The notes under the pieces are model-generated. The model did no database searches, had not been told where the DNA came from, and saw nothing but the letters and a program-made list of their open reading frames with translations. 32,248 nt of DNA from Prochlorococcus sp. AG-409-I11 (GTDB taxonomy: Bacteria > Cyanobacteriota > Cyanobacteriia > PCC-6307 > Cyanobiaceae): assembly GCA_003215725.1 (NCBI GenBank), contig QCJX01000002.1:1-32248 (forward strand), written 5' to 3'. The position numbers and the translations under genes were made by a program. This document shows, piece by piece, positions 6,588-13,628 of this stretch; the stretch's first letter is position 1, and every line of letters begins with the position of its first letter.

Positions 6588-6741
6588 GAAATGGTCGACT
6601 GATCCCCATCACCCGGCCAACCTGACCTTAATGAATGTCATAAGAAATGTCATGAGTAGTAAGCACTACAAATAGCGCTTTGGCGTCGTCTGAACTCATT
6701 ATGTAGCGTATTGAAAATCTGTCACCTAGGCGAAAAATTTT
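6568..6741 (-). pseudogene. Possible decayed small gene with in-frame stop
   Basis: Reading the minus strand gives an open stretch with protein-like composition: FRLGDRFSIRYIMSSDDAKA, then LFVVLTTHDISYDIH and TAA (6628-6630). The same frame then continues GQVGRVMGISRPFQEKPSE to TGA (6568-6570). The second part carries repeat copy B and resembles the frame at 5771-5854. Either a 23-residue peptide is made from the ATG at 6697-6699, or a once longer gene was interrupted. I see no named homologue. Confidence 0.35.
6581..6618 (+). repeat. Direct repeat, copy B
   Basis: This is the second copy of the repeat at 5829-5863, in the same orientation and 752 bases downstream. The shared core is TGATCCCCATCACCCG followed by (A/G)CC. 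Confidence 0.7.
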
Positions 6742-6892
6742 TTAGGGGTATTTCTACTAAAAATAAAAAACTCTCTTTCTCCTAAAGCAGAAGTTAAAAC
6801 CTTTGATTCTTTGTTATTGATATCTGGTGTTTTGTGGCAATGCTTTTTACTGGGTTCCACAATGGGAGCAGTTAATTAATCTAATTAGTTGA

Positions 6893-7186
6893 ATGGCTTT
6901 TTCTAATCACGAGGAATTAAAGCTCAAACTAGGTAACCTTATATTGGCTATATGGCTTTCAACAGTTCCTACTCTCATTTCCTATGGCGTTTTTGGAATT
7001 CATGGTTTGAATGTATGCAGAAAAATGGAAAGTCAACTTGAGATTGTTCAAAAAGCAGAAATCAAGGAGATATGTGATCAATCTGCATGGGATACAACTA
7101 CAAGCTATATCTTCTTGATCGGCTTTTTTATTACTCTTCCTACTTGGTTTTGGTTTTATATATCAATGAAAAGAAAAAAGATATAA
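6893..7186 (+). CDS. Hypothetical two-helix membrane protein (97 aa)
   Basis: This encodes a 97-residue protein with a polar start (MAFSNHEELKLKLGN), a first membrane helix at about 15-38 (ILAIWLSTVPTLISYGVFGI), and a polar middle with two cysteines (VCRKMES... EICDQSAW). A second helix lies at about 70-90 (YIFLIGFFITLPTWFWFYI), with a basic end KRKKI. By the positive-inside rule the C-terminus would be cytoplasmic, and the cysteine-bearing loop may be on the other side. I recognise no family. No SD is visible before the ATG. Confidence 0.6.
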   Translation: MAFSNHEELKLKLGNLILAIWLSTVPTLISYGVFGIHGLNVCRKMESQLEIVQKAEIKEICDQSAWDTTTSYIFLIGFFITLPTWFWFYISMKRKKI

Positions 7187-7242
7187 ATTATTAATAGCCA
7201 ATATATTCTTTCCATAATACTCTTTGAGATTAAGCTGGCTTG

Positions 7243-7545
7243 TTAGATAGAAAACGTAAGAGGTTCTGTTTTTGTACCTTTGACAAACTTATAACTAACA
7301 TTACTTATATTTTCTTTGTAAATATCATCCAAGAAACACTTAAGTGATGATTCTAATGATTTTTCAGATAAGAATGGTCCATACAGGTATATAGTTTTTG
7401 GTTCCAATGTTTCTACTTCTGCCCACCATGCATGGCCAAGAGTATTACTTGTAGCTAATATTAATTCCCTGCAAAGGAATAGATTCATCAATAAAAAATC
7501 GATTAAATAAAAAGCACCTTGATTAAATTTAGGTTTTGATTTCAT
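7243..7545 (-). CDS. DUF1816-family small protein
   Basis: This encodes a 100-residue protein whose middle matches the cyanobacterial DUF1816 pattern: AWWAEVETLEPKTIYLYGPF (about residues 39-58), a following S-E-ES helix with a DDIYKEN segment, and a TEPLTF ending. The family is typified by a tryptophan-led strand, a (Y/F)GPF turn and an acidic helix, and is widespread in cyanobacteria. Its function is unknown; some members are found near phycobilisome or stress genes. The first roughly 19 residues may not be translated, since M20 (MNLFLCRELI) is an alternative start. The final KGTKTEPLTFSI fits picocyanobacterial members. Confidence 0.78.
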   Translation of the reverse strand: MKSKPKFNQGAFYLIDFLLMNLFLCRELILATSNTLGHAWWAEVETLEPKTIYLYGPFLSEKSLESSLKCFLDDIYKENISNVSYKFVKGTKTEPLTFSI

Positions 7546-7659
7546 GAGTTAAGTCAAGTCAATAACTTGTTTTATTTAGACTTTCCACGCATCCCATTTG
7601 ATTCAATAATCTTGAATTTCCTGTTTAGGAGGAAGATCTTATTTTCGATGGCTCCTTTT

Positions 7660-7863
7660 CTAACAAATAACTTGGAAAAAAGTCAATAATTCATGAATAT
7701 TGTCTTTGACTTCTGATGAGATTAGTTCTCGAATCTCATTTCGACAATTCTTTAATTGGCTAACTTGGTCATTCCTTGACAAGACTTTGATGAAATTACA
7801 GGAAAAATAGGCAAAACCATCCATGACATTTGCAAGAGTTTCGTCTAAGAAAGATATAGCCAT
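7660..7863 (-). CDS. Hypothetical protein (67 aa)
   Basis: This encodes a predicted soluble helical protein, starting MAISFLDETLANVMDGFAYF, with charged helices after it (LKNCRNEIRELISSEVKDN) and two Cys residues. Its ATG lies only 15 bases from the ATG of a divergent small ORF at 7879. If both are real they share an extremely short control region, so one of the two could be spurious. No recognisable family. Confidence 0.45.
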   Translation of the reverse strand: MAISFLDETLANVMDGFAYFSCNFIKVLSRNDQVSQLKNCRNEIRELISSEVKDNIHELLTFFQVIC

Positions 7864-7878
7864 TGAATTGAGAAAGGT

Positions 7879-7992
7879 ATGGACGTTCTCATTCCTGTAG
7901 TCTTTGGAGCTGCACTTAGTCTATTGGCTCTCGTGGGAGTTCGAGAGTTAATCAAGGAGCTTTCCTTTGTGGGTAGGAAAAATAAGGCATGA
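7879..7992 (+). CDS. 37-residue single-helix membrane peptide
   Basis: This is a small frame starting MDVLIPVVFGAALSLLALVG, followed by a charged tail (VRELIKELSF... RKNKA). A hydrophobic helix of about 19 residues followed by a basic amphipathic tail is typical of small thylakoid or plasma-membrane peptides. AAGG (7874-7877) lies just before the ATG, though closer than ideal. No known photosystem subunit matches. Confidence 0.5.
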   Translation: MDVLIPVVFGAALSLLALVGVRELIKELSFVGRKNKA

Positions 7993-8146
7993 CTATATAG
8001 AAGTAAAAAATAAGTGATTTATCTCATTTCAAAAAGGTTGCCTTCCAATAGAAAGTAGTTAAAGCTATTTGGCTTTCTTCTAGATCTAAAAGCTTTTAGG
8101 AGGTTTGTTTTTTAAGTTCTTCCGCTCAATTTAATGAGGTATATCC

Positions 8147-8299
8147 ATGGAGATTAAAAACGAAACCTTTTTAAGTGGGCCTAGCTGCTCTTTGGTTAGG
8201 AATCCAGCGGCATTACAGGCTATGTTTAGCTTGGCATGGCGCAAAGGGAAGAAGGAAAGACCTCTTTGGTTATTAAAAGAGTTGGATAAATTTTGCTGA
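8147..8299 (+). CDS. Hypothetical small basic protein (50 aa)
   Basis: This encodes a 50-residue protein, MEIKNETFLSGPSCSLVRN, then PAALQAMFSLAWRKGKKERP and LWLLKELDKFC. GAGG at 8136-8139 sits seven bases before the ATG, a good Shine-Dalgarno site in a genome where these are scarce. The composition is basic with two Trp and two Cys, the last residue being Cys. An 80-codon frame on the opposite strand overlaps it but has no such support, so I prefer this one. Function unknown. Confidence 0.5.
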   Translation: MEIKNETFLSGPSCSLVRNPAALQAMFSLAWRKGKKERPLWLLKELDKFC

Positions 8300-8547
8300 G
8301 ATAAAAATGCAGAGACTTCTTTTGAGGGTCGCTTGAGTGTTTCAATGAAACAAATGTCAATATCTAAGTGCATTATCTAAAGTAAATAATTATTTTTTAG
8401 ATAGCAGACTTTCTTGAAAATAGTATATTCATTAAATAATTTGATCTTTTAAACAAGATCATGAATCCTTTTTAGATCCTTAATAAGGGAGGTAATTAAT
8501 ATACCTATTAACGCTATATTGCATTTTAATGAAGAAGGAGGAGGGAG

Positions 8548-8706
8548 ATGCCTCATGAAATTTTTATTTTTACAAGTAGGAGGAATGGAAACCCTGCGCC
8601 CATAGAATTAAAACTTGGGGATGTAGATCTAAATTTTTTAATTCATATCATTGTTATTAGCATATTGCATTTAATTGATGCTCTTTATTTCGTAAATAAC
8701 TTATAA
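8548..8706 (+). CDS. Hypothetical small membrane protein (52 aa)
   Basis: This encodes a 52-residue protein whose start is set by a strong ribosome site: GGAGGAGGGAG runs right up to the ATG at 8548. The polar first half (MPHEIFIFTSRRNGNPAPIE) leads into a hydrophobic helix near residues 29-49 (NFLIHIIVISILHLIDALYF). A second, out-of-frame ATG at 8565 gives only a very short frame. No family is recognised. The strong SD is unusual here and supports real translation. Confidence 0.5.
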   Translation: MPHEIFIFTSRRNGNPAPIELKLGDVDLNFLIHIIVISILHLIDALYFVNNL

Positions 8707-8735
8707 AGTGTGACAGTAACGGTAATTTACTTGCT

Positions 8736-8930
8736 TTAAAAAGGGAACAAACGTTTTGATTGTGATTTAATTTTTTTTCCATTAGAATATACGTAAACTC
8801 TTTCTACCACTTGCCCTTTACTTACTTTTATTGAAGAAAGTCGAGAGGCTTTCCTTCTTTTTCTCTTGATTAAGCATGTTAGCCATAGAGAAAGAAAGCC
8901 AATGAAAAAGGCTAAAAATAGGAAGTGCAT
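8736..8930 (-). CDS. Hypothetical membrane-anchored basic protein (about 64 aa)
   Basis: This encodes one N-terminal membrane helix (MHFLFLAFFIGFLSLWLTCL) followed immediately by a strongly basic cytoplasmic part (IKRKRRKASRLSS) and a short strand-like segment (VVERVYVYSNGKK). The ATG at 8930 is chosen; a TTG two codons upstream (8936) is the alternative. A longer minus-strand frame at 8818-9003 overlaps it in another phase and is rejected. Type II anchors with a basic tail like this are common among small cyanobacterial proteins of unknown role. Confidence 0.5.
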   Translation of the reverse strand: MHFLFLAFFIGFLSLWLTCLIKRKRRKASRLSSIKVSKGQVVERVYVYSNGKKIKSQSKRLFPF

Positions 8931-9003
8931 AGACAATTTCTTCTGTTATGAAGTAAAGCGTGAAGTATGAAAATTGCCAGCCTTTATTCAACAAAAAAAT
9001 CAT

Positions 9004-9387
9004 TTGAGCTTTTCATTGTGACCTTTTGATATGGATTTAAGTAATTTCTCCCTTTTCAATTTCTCTTGGCACTAGCTGTTGGAATATTTTGTTTCTCTTC
9101 CAATAATGGTTACCTTCTTGAAGCCTAGGAAAGAGTTGATTCCTGACCCAATCAAAAGATTTTGGACTTCTTTGAATTGAAGGTCAGTAAAAAACGCGAT
9201 AAAAACAAGGTTTCAGTTACCTGAGGGCATTGAAATATCTCAAAAGTTTTTAGTTGTGAATAGAGGAAATTAGGCAAAAAACGGCGATTTTTCTGACATT
9301 TTTTATAGGCCCAGTTTTCAAGATGCAACAGAGTGTGTCTCGAACATGGGCTTGTGGGTTATAAATGTCGAGCTGAGCCATTTATTA
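9004..9387. other. 384-base gap upstream of the second HPSD/KPSGGF gene
   Basis: I see no supported gene. A 24-codon frame starts at about 9107 (MVTFLKPRKE) but has no other evidence. The promoter of the following gene probably lies near the TTTTTTATAGG string around 9300. An ATG at 9346 is in frame with the next gene, but its extra 14 residues are absent from the paralogue. Confidence 0.4.
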
Positions 9388-9573
9388 ATGATTCATTTTT
9401 TAACTCACCTCCTTACAACTCCCCCACATCCATCTGATTTGGGACTTGTTAAGCCTTCAGGCGGCTTCCAGCTTCTGCCAGTAATTTTCGGCCTTGTAGC
9501 CATCCTTCAAGTTTCCCAATTCCACTGGTATGCTCGGGATGAAAACGATCCAACCAAGCGTTTTCAGCGCTGA
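9388..9573 (+). CDS. Small single-helix membrane protein with HPSD/KPSGGF motif (copy 2)
   Basis: This encodes a 61-residue paralogue of the gene at 660-848. It begins MIHFLTHLLTTPPHPSDLGL, continues KPSGGF and a helix (LLPVIFGLVAILQV), and ends SQFHWYARDEN with a polar tail. Alignment with copy 1 (MIDFTHIL...) sets the start at 9388 rather than the ATG at 9346. It has its own strong terminator at 9598-9640, so it is a stand-alone transcript. Conservation of the segment before the helix (HPSD-GL-KPSGGF) is stronger than that of the helix itself, suggesting that this segment binds a partner or cofactor. The role is unknown; association with the photosynthetic membrane is an inference from small size and from copy 1 lying among the pcb genes. 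Confidence 0.85.
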   Translation: MIHFLTHLLTTPPHPSDLGLVKPSGGFQLLPVIFGLVAILQVSQFHWYARDENDPTKRFQR

Positions 9574-9597
9574 TCCTTTTTAAAAGCCAAAACTTTT

Positions 9598-9640
9598 AAA
9601 AATGCTTAACCTGGTTAAAACCTGGTTAAGCATTTTTTTT
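9598..9640 (+). terminator. Rho-independent terminator of copy 2
   Basis: A 14-bp perfect stem (AAAAATGCTTAACC, 9598-9611, with its complement 9624-9637) encloses a 12-base loop and ends in eight Ts. The stem-loop also contains the direct repeat CCTGGTTAA. It lies 25 bases after the stop. Confidence 0.92.
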
Positions 9641-9706
9641 ATTCTTTCGTTAAAAGAGAACTTCAAGGAGAAAATGTATATTCTTTTAAAGACATTACGA
9701 AATTAG

Positions 9707-10267
9707 TTAAAAGGCCATAAATAAAGAAACCATTAGTCTGAATAATTCAAAGTAAATAATAGCTTCGAAAATTTTAAAGGTAAACTTTGTTTCTTTAAGT
9801 CTTTTGGGCATTATTTGATTAATTCTTTCTCCAACTTTTTGACTCTCAATTATATTAGTGACTGATGCAGATCCTTTTACAATGTCATATTGATTTTGTG
9901 ATTCAGATTCATTTGAACCTGTGGAATTAGATTTCACATAGCTATTAACTTTCTCAGGGTTACTCTGCTTTTTCGTTTCCCATTCTGCTTCTGCCTCTAG
10001 TCTCTCAACTTCTTTCTTGAGTTGGTTGGTGTATTCACTGTCTGGTGATTCTGATGTCTCCTCAGATTCCTTGTCATTTATCCCCAATGCATCTGCGCAG
10101 GCATCTGCTAATCGCGTATTTCCTTTTTGTTTCCATTCCATCATTGCTTCTTTGAGACGAGTTTGTTCATTGTTTGATGAATCTTCGTCTGTAGTCGCAT
10201 TGAGATCCTCTGCTACTTCCCTTTTGGGATTAACTTCGGAGGATTGATTTTCTGCTGAATTTTCCAT
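9707..10267 (-). CDS. Acidic, tail-anchored hypothetical protein (186 aa)
   Basis: The N-terminal half is very acidic and low-complexity, full of E, S, D and N, and probably disordered. A short ordered segment, LKEAMMEWKQKGNTRLADAC (about 38-57), and a charged coiled-coil-like stretch (LKKEVERLEAEAEWETKK) follow. The end has a basic patch (MPKRLKETKF) and a single C-terminal hydrophobic helix (about 166-186), so the protein looks tail-anchored with its bulk in the cytoplasm. The segment WKQKGNTRLADACADALGI could be a small protein-binding helix pair. I know no named family for it. Confidence 0.6.
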   Translation of the reverse strand: MENSAENQSSEVNPKREVAEDLNATTDEDSSNNEQTRLKEAMMEWKQKGNTRLADACADALGINDKESEETSESPDSEYTNQLKKEVERLEAEAEWETKKQSNPEKVNSYVKSNSTGSNESESQNQYDIVKGSASVTNIIESQKVGERINQIMPKRLKETKFTFKIFEAIIYFELFRLMVSLFMAF

Positions 10268-10532
10268 TCCTTAACTTTATGCATTTTTTGAAGATGAGAC
10301 AAAAACTTTTAATCGTTATAGAAATTGCTTATCGGTGGGACCTCTCCTCTTTTTGTCTTTATCAATAGTTTGTTTCTCTTTTGATCTTTGAAGATATGCA
10401 AAAGGTCATGAATTCCTCAATTGCCAAGCAAAAATCCTGTCATAGATTAGTGTTTAATCTCTATGCCATCACTTTTCGCTAAAGGGTCAGTCGCAAAGAT
10501 CTAGCATAAGTCACTTTTAAGATGACTATTGG

Positions 10533-11327
10533 TTGGAGATAGTGCCAGGCCATTCGATTAGAGGGTTTTTTCCTGACAATTACCAAATGAACAGGTATTT
10601 CTCTCAACAGTTTAAATCTGAGATGACTTATGCCCAAACTGAATTATTGCTAATAGGCATAGCTAGTTTAATTTTCATAATTTGTATAGTTGCACTGATT
10701 CAGCGAAATTCCTTTGACAAAACAAAGGAAATTGAGAAGACTGATTCTTCCCTTTCAAGTGATGATGATCAAATAGTAACAGCTTTAATTATTCAAGAGA
10801 AAAAACTAGACAATAGTCTTGAAGATATTAAGACAAAGAATACTGTCTCCTCTAAGAAAATAAAACAGCCTTTTTTAAAGACTGTTTCTGAGAGCTTTGA
10901 AGAGACTAAAATTGATACTGACAACCTTATTGAACATTTCTTATTGGCTGGTACTTTCCTTGCAGATGGCTTAGTAGAAGCTTATAAAATAGTAAATCAA
11001 CAATCAAGTGTGAAGCCTAGCCAAATATCTAAGTCTATTGAAATTGCTAAAATAAGAAGTAAACTTTACCAGAGAGATGAAAAAGACTTACGAGATATTC
11101 TTAAAGGAATTGAGTTGATTCCCAATTTAAATAAGAAACAATTGATAGATATTATTATTTCTAACAAAGAGGCCTTGAAGAGTTTAACTTTAGAAGAGAA
11201 GAAATCTAAATTATTAAAAATGACAAATAAAGAATTAAGGTTTTTATTGAAGGATGTAGACAAGGTCTATAGGCTTAGAAAAGCTCAAATGGTTGAAATG
11301 ATTTTACAAAAAGAAATTTTAAAGTAA
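10533..11327 (+). CDS. Membrane-anchored protein with two SAP-like repeats
   Basis: This encodes up to 264 residues. One membrane helix lies at about 37-56 (LLLIGIASLIFIICIVALIQ), then a long charged linker. Near the C-terminus are two related helical units, about 178-209 (LYQRDEKDLRDILKG... NKKQLIDII) and 228-258 (LKMTNKELRFLLKDV... RKAQMVEMI). Their pattern, a leucine-rich helix, a short turn and then a K-x-x-(L/M)-(I/V)-(D/E)-(M/I)-I helix, resembles SAP/HeH or Rho-N folds, which bind nucleic acids in other proteins. This is a resemblance only. The longest frame starts with TTG; ATGs at 10587 and 10623 are alternatives, and the one at 10623 (MTYAQTELLL) begins just before the helix. Confidence 0.65.
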   Translation: MEIVPGHSIRGFFPDNYQMNRYFSQQFKSEMTYAQTELLLIGIASLIFIICIVALIQRNSFDKTKEIEKTDSSLSSDDDQIVTALIIQEKKLDNSLEDIKTKNTVSSKKIKQPFLKTVSESFEETKIDTDNLIEHFLLAGTFLADGLVEAYKIVNQQSSVKPSQISKSIEIAKIRSKLYQRDEKDLRDILKGIELIPNLNKKQLIDIIISNKEALKSLTLEEKKSKLLKMTNKELRFLLKDVDKVYRLRKAQMVEMILQKEILK

Positions 11328-11547
11328 GTTCACTTATTAATTAAGAATATATAGATTGAATCTTTTAGGGAATCATTAGTAGATCTACTTACTAAGATCT
11401 TATAAAGAATATAGATTTAAAATCCTTTCCCATATAGGCAATAGCTTATATCTTTATTGTCTCTTTAACTATTCTTCTCTAGACAGCTGAGAGTAATAAA
11501 GCTGAATAATAAAAGAAAAAAATTAGTTGAAGTTGGCTAATGGAGGT

Positions 11548-12096
11548 TCAGTTAAAAGGACTTACACCTTGCAAGGGAGAAACAAATAAGATTTCCATTG
11601 CAAACCCTGTTAAGCAAAAAGGTAATAGCCATATAGCCATAAAACGTGCGCCAAAAAATCTTATATTTTTGCCATTTGTGAAATCATATTTGACTGATGT
11701 ATAAATGGTTTCTTGATGCTTGATTTTGTAATCACTTTCCTCAAAAGCGTTTATAAAATTTAGGTTCTTAATCAAGGAAATTAACTTTCTAAGAATGATT
11801 ATAGGTATTACCCATATCGCTAGAAATCTAGGTCCTAGCAAATTTAAAGGATGAGGGAATTCATGGCTATTCATTAATGAGCGCTTAGTAAAGGCATTTT
11901 CGATTTGTGAATAAACATCTTGGTAATCACTTGTAAATGTTCTTACCTCTGGGGTGATTATTGCTTTAGAACCTATTGATTCATTGGCAGAATAACTCTC
12001 TTCAGGAGAAGAAAAACCATTTGTCTGGTTACTAATTCTACGTAAGTTATTTTTTTTATCTACTGAGATGTGTTGACTCATTTTCTTTGAATTCAT
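11548..12096 (-). CDS. Hypothetical protein with duplicated GxRFxAIW membrane motif
   Basis: This encodes a 182-residue protein with an 80-residue polar, serine- and asparagine-rich N-terminal region and two hydrophobic helices. Each helix begins with the same motif: LLGPRFLAIWVIP (about 86-98) and FFGARFMAIWLLP (about 147-159). This is an internal duplication separated by a polar 40-residue linker. The shared pattern (L/F)-G-(P/A)-R-F-(L/M)-A-I-W-(V/L)-(I/L)-P suggests two equivalent membrane hairpins or half-helices. I do not recognise it as a named family. It stands alone, with 220 bases of AT-rich sequence on the 3' side. Confidence 0.62.
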   Translation of the reverse strand: MNSKKMSQHISVDKKNNLRRISNQTNGFSSPEESYSANESIGSKAIITPEVRTFTSDYQDVYSQIENAFTKRSLMNSHEFPHPLNLLGPRFLAIWVIPIIILRKLISLIKNLNFINAFEESDYKIKHQETIYTSVKYDFTNGKNIRFFGARFMAIWLLPFCLTGFAMEILFVSPLQGVSPFN

Positions 12097-12513
12097 TTTT
12101 GAGATTAAGTGTTTAACATAAAATAAGCATTTTCCGCATTATGTATAGACAATTTATGCATTTTCCTGTTGATTTGATCACCTATCAATGTATTCATTGT
12201 TTTATGCCATCAAAACCCTTCTTTTATTAAGGTATAAATTTAATAATGAGACTAGTAAGTATATTTTTCAATCAGGGATACTATACAAAATTTTTCTTCT
12301 TAGCTAGAAGAATCAATTACTCTTGGATTATTTGACTTTTGTTGACATCATCGAATACTTTAATTAACAACTGATCATCTAATGTCTCATTTTCTACTAA
12401 AAATTGAATCTCTCTACACTTTACTTATTTATACATGACCGAATAATTTATTGTAGCTACCAAACCTGAATAGCTATTTTTTATGGAGTTTTTTTAAATA
12501 CATTCTCTTTGGA
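12097..12513. other. 417-base AT-rich gap
   Basis: No supported gene is visible. A 29-codon plus-strand frame near 12246 (MRLVSIFFNQ) is hydrophobic but unsupported. The region must contain the divergent promoters of the flanking genes. Confidence 0.4.
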
Positions 12514-12765
12514 TTGAGCGGGATCAGTTTGATTTTTTGGATATCTGTTATTTGCATTTGGCATGCTGAGATGATTCCAGGATTTTTCAATGAGAAGGAT
12601 ATGGTTAATAAACCTCAATTAATTTCTGAAGACACAAGCTCTTCAGCACTATCATTTTTGATTGATGAGCAAAGTACTAGAGAGTTAACTAAAAAACGTA
12701 GCCTTACAAATAGAAGTATTTACTCGAGACAATCGTTTTTGATTTCTAACTTTTATCCAGTTTAA
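12514..12765 (+). CDS. Hypothetical small protein with N-terminal helix (about 83 aa)
   Basis: The frame opens with a TTG and encodes a hydrophobic N-terminus (SGISLIFWISVICIWHAEM, about residues 2-20) that could be a signal anchor. About 60 polar residues follow, rich in S, T, R and K (EQSTRELTKKRSLTNRS). The first ATG would give a 64-residue protein without the helix, so the start is uncertain. It converges on the MIF homologue with only 13 bases between the stops. No family recognised. Confidence 0.45.
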   Translation: MSGISLIFWISVICIWHAEMIPGFFNEKDMVNKPQLISEDTSSSALSFLIDEQSTRELTKKRSLTNRSIYSRQSFLISNFYPV

Positions 12766-12778
12766 GATATTAAAAACT

Positions 12779-13117
12779 CTATCCAAATGTTCTACAATTA
12801 AATCCCCATTTACTAGCTTCTATATCATCAAAATTTATATAAATTCTGTTGGTCTTAATACCTGTTTCAGACTCAATCAGCTTACATAAGCTATTTGCCA
12901 TTTCCATAGGCTTTAGTGAACCAATTGATTTTACTTCGAGATAGCAACATGGATCGCTATTCCCGGCAAATGTCATACTTACTTGCTCATCAAGCATGGT
13001 CATTACATAAGATTCAGGCTTACCAGTTAATTTTGTAAGTTCAGTTGAAACAGCCTTAAGAAGTTTCTCTGGATGTTTTATGCTTTGTTTTGTGGCTTTG
13101 ATGGAAATTAAAGGCAT
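12779..13117 (-). CDS. MIF/tautomerase-superfamily protein
   Basis: This encodes a 112-residue homologue of macrophage migration inhibitory factor. The catalytic Pro2 follows the initiator Met (MPLISIKATK), and TGKPESY (31-37) carries the active-site Lys33. FAGNSDPC and EVKSIGSL match the MIF core, and the C-terminal IYINFDDIEASKWGFN... TFG aligns with the end of MIF. Family members are trimeric and tautomerise keto-enol substrates such as phenylpyruvate; marine Prochlorococcus are known to carry one. The CxxC of animal MIF is not kept: here the site reads CCYL, retaining only the first Cys (Cys57) next to a second at 58, so the thiol-oxidoreductase activity ascribed to animal MIF is unlikely. 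Its physiological substrate is unknown. Confidence 0.92.
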   Translation of the reverse strand: MPLISIKATKQSIKHPEKLLKAVSTELTKLTGKPESYVMTMLDEQVSMTFAGNSDPCCYLEVKSIGSLKPMEMANSLCKLIESETGIKTNRIYINFDDIEASKWGFNCRTFG

Positions 13118-13318
13118 AACTTGATTTCAGTAATCAGCTTGACACATTGAAAATATGCCCCAATGAGATCTCTGTCATCGTTTTGTTGTACTTAAAAAGA
13201 AAGTTGCTATGCATTTAAAAGCTTTCTGGCAGAAATGCTTTTGTTTTTCATTTAAAGAACTTGATCTCCACAGCTAGTGTTTTTTTTCGTTATATTCTAT
13301 CTAATTTAAAAACTTTCA

Positions 13319-13498
13319 ATGGATGACAAAATAGAGGTAGCATTGGAAGATGAAATAAGCCAATTAGAGCCTACTAATCAGAGAACCTTTCTGATGGCTT
13401 CAATACTGGTTTCATTAAACCTATTTTTAATGGTTTTTGTTGGCCTTTTTTGGACAAACCCCTTTGTCCATGAATTCTTAACCGGTAGACCCCTTTGA
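13319..13498 (+). CDS. Hypothetical single-helix membrane protein (59 aa)
   Basis: This encodes a 59-residue protein with an acidic N-terminal part (MDDKIEVALEDEISQLEPTN), then a hydrophobic helix at about 24-45 (LMASILVSLNLFLMVFVGLF), ending WTNPFVHEFLTGRPL. The acidic start and Pro/Gly-containing end resemble small thylakoid proteins. It has no named homologue that I recognise. The charged and hydrophobic parts are sharply separated, which supports a real gene despite its length. It precedes the lumenal pentapeptide-repeat gene by 130 bases on the same strand. Confidence 0.6.
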   Translation: MDDKIEVALEDEISQLEPTNQRTFLMASILVSLNLFLMVFVGLFWTNPFVHEFLTGRPL

Positions 13499-13628
13499 AA
13501 TATGGTTTTTTTTAAGCTATGAGATTTTTTATGAACCTTCTCTCAGGTAAAACCTTCTATCCATTAGCTGATATTTATTTTCGTAAGGTAGATAATTTAA
13601 GAATAACTAATAATCTGTTATTAAACCA

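Larger units (their letters stand above)
6337..6892. other. 556-base gap with repeat, hairpin and decayed frame
   Basis: Apart from the hairpin, repeat copy B and the broken minus-strand frame listed separately, this stretch shows no gene. The last 150 bases are AT-rich and probably carry the promoter of the gene at 6893. Confidence 0.5.

Noticed and set aside
8131-8373. 80-codon minus-strand frame
   Set aside because: It is antisense to the 50-residue ORF at 8147-8299, which has a well-placed Shine-Dalgarno site and better composition. Not fully excluded.
8818-9003. 61-codon minus-strand hydrophobic frame
   Set aside because: It overlaps the gene at 8736-8930 in a different phase; the latter has a more typical anchor-plus-basic-tail layout.
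10017-10247. 76-codon plus-strand frame
   Set aside because: Serine-rich frame antisense to the acidic low-complexity part of the gene at 9707-10267; typical shadow of GAA/GAT-rich coding.
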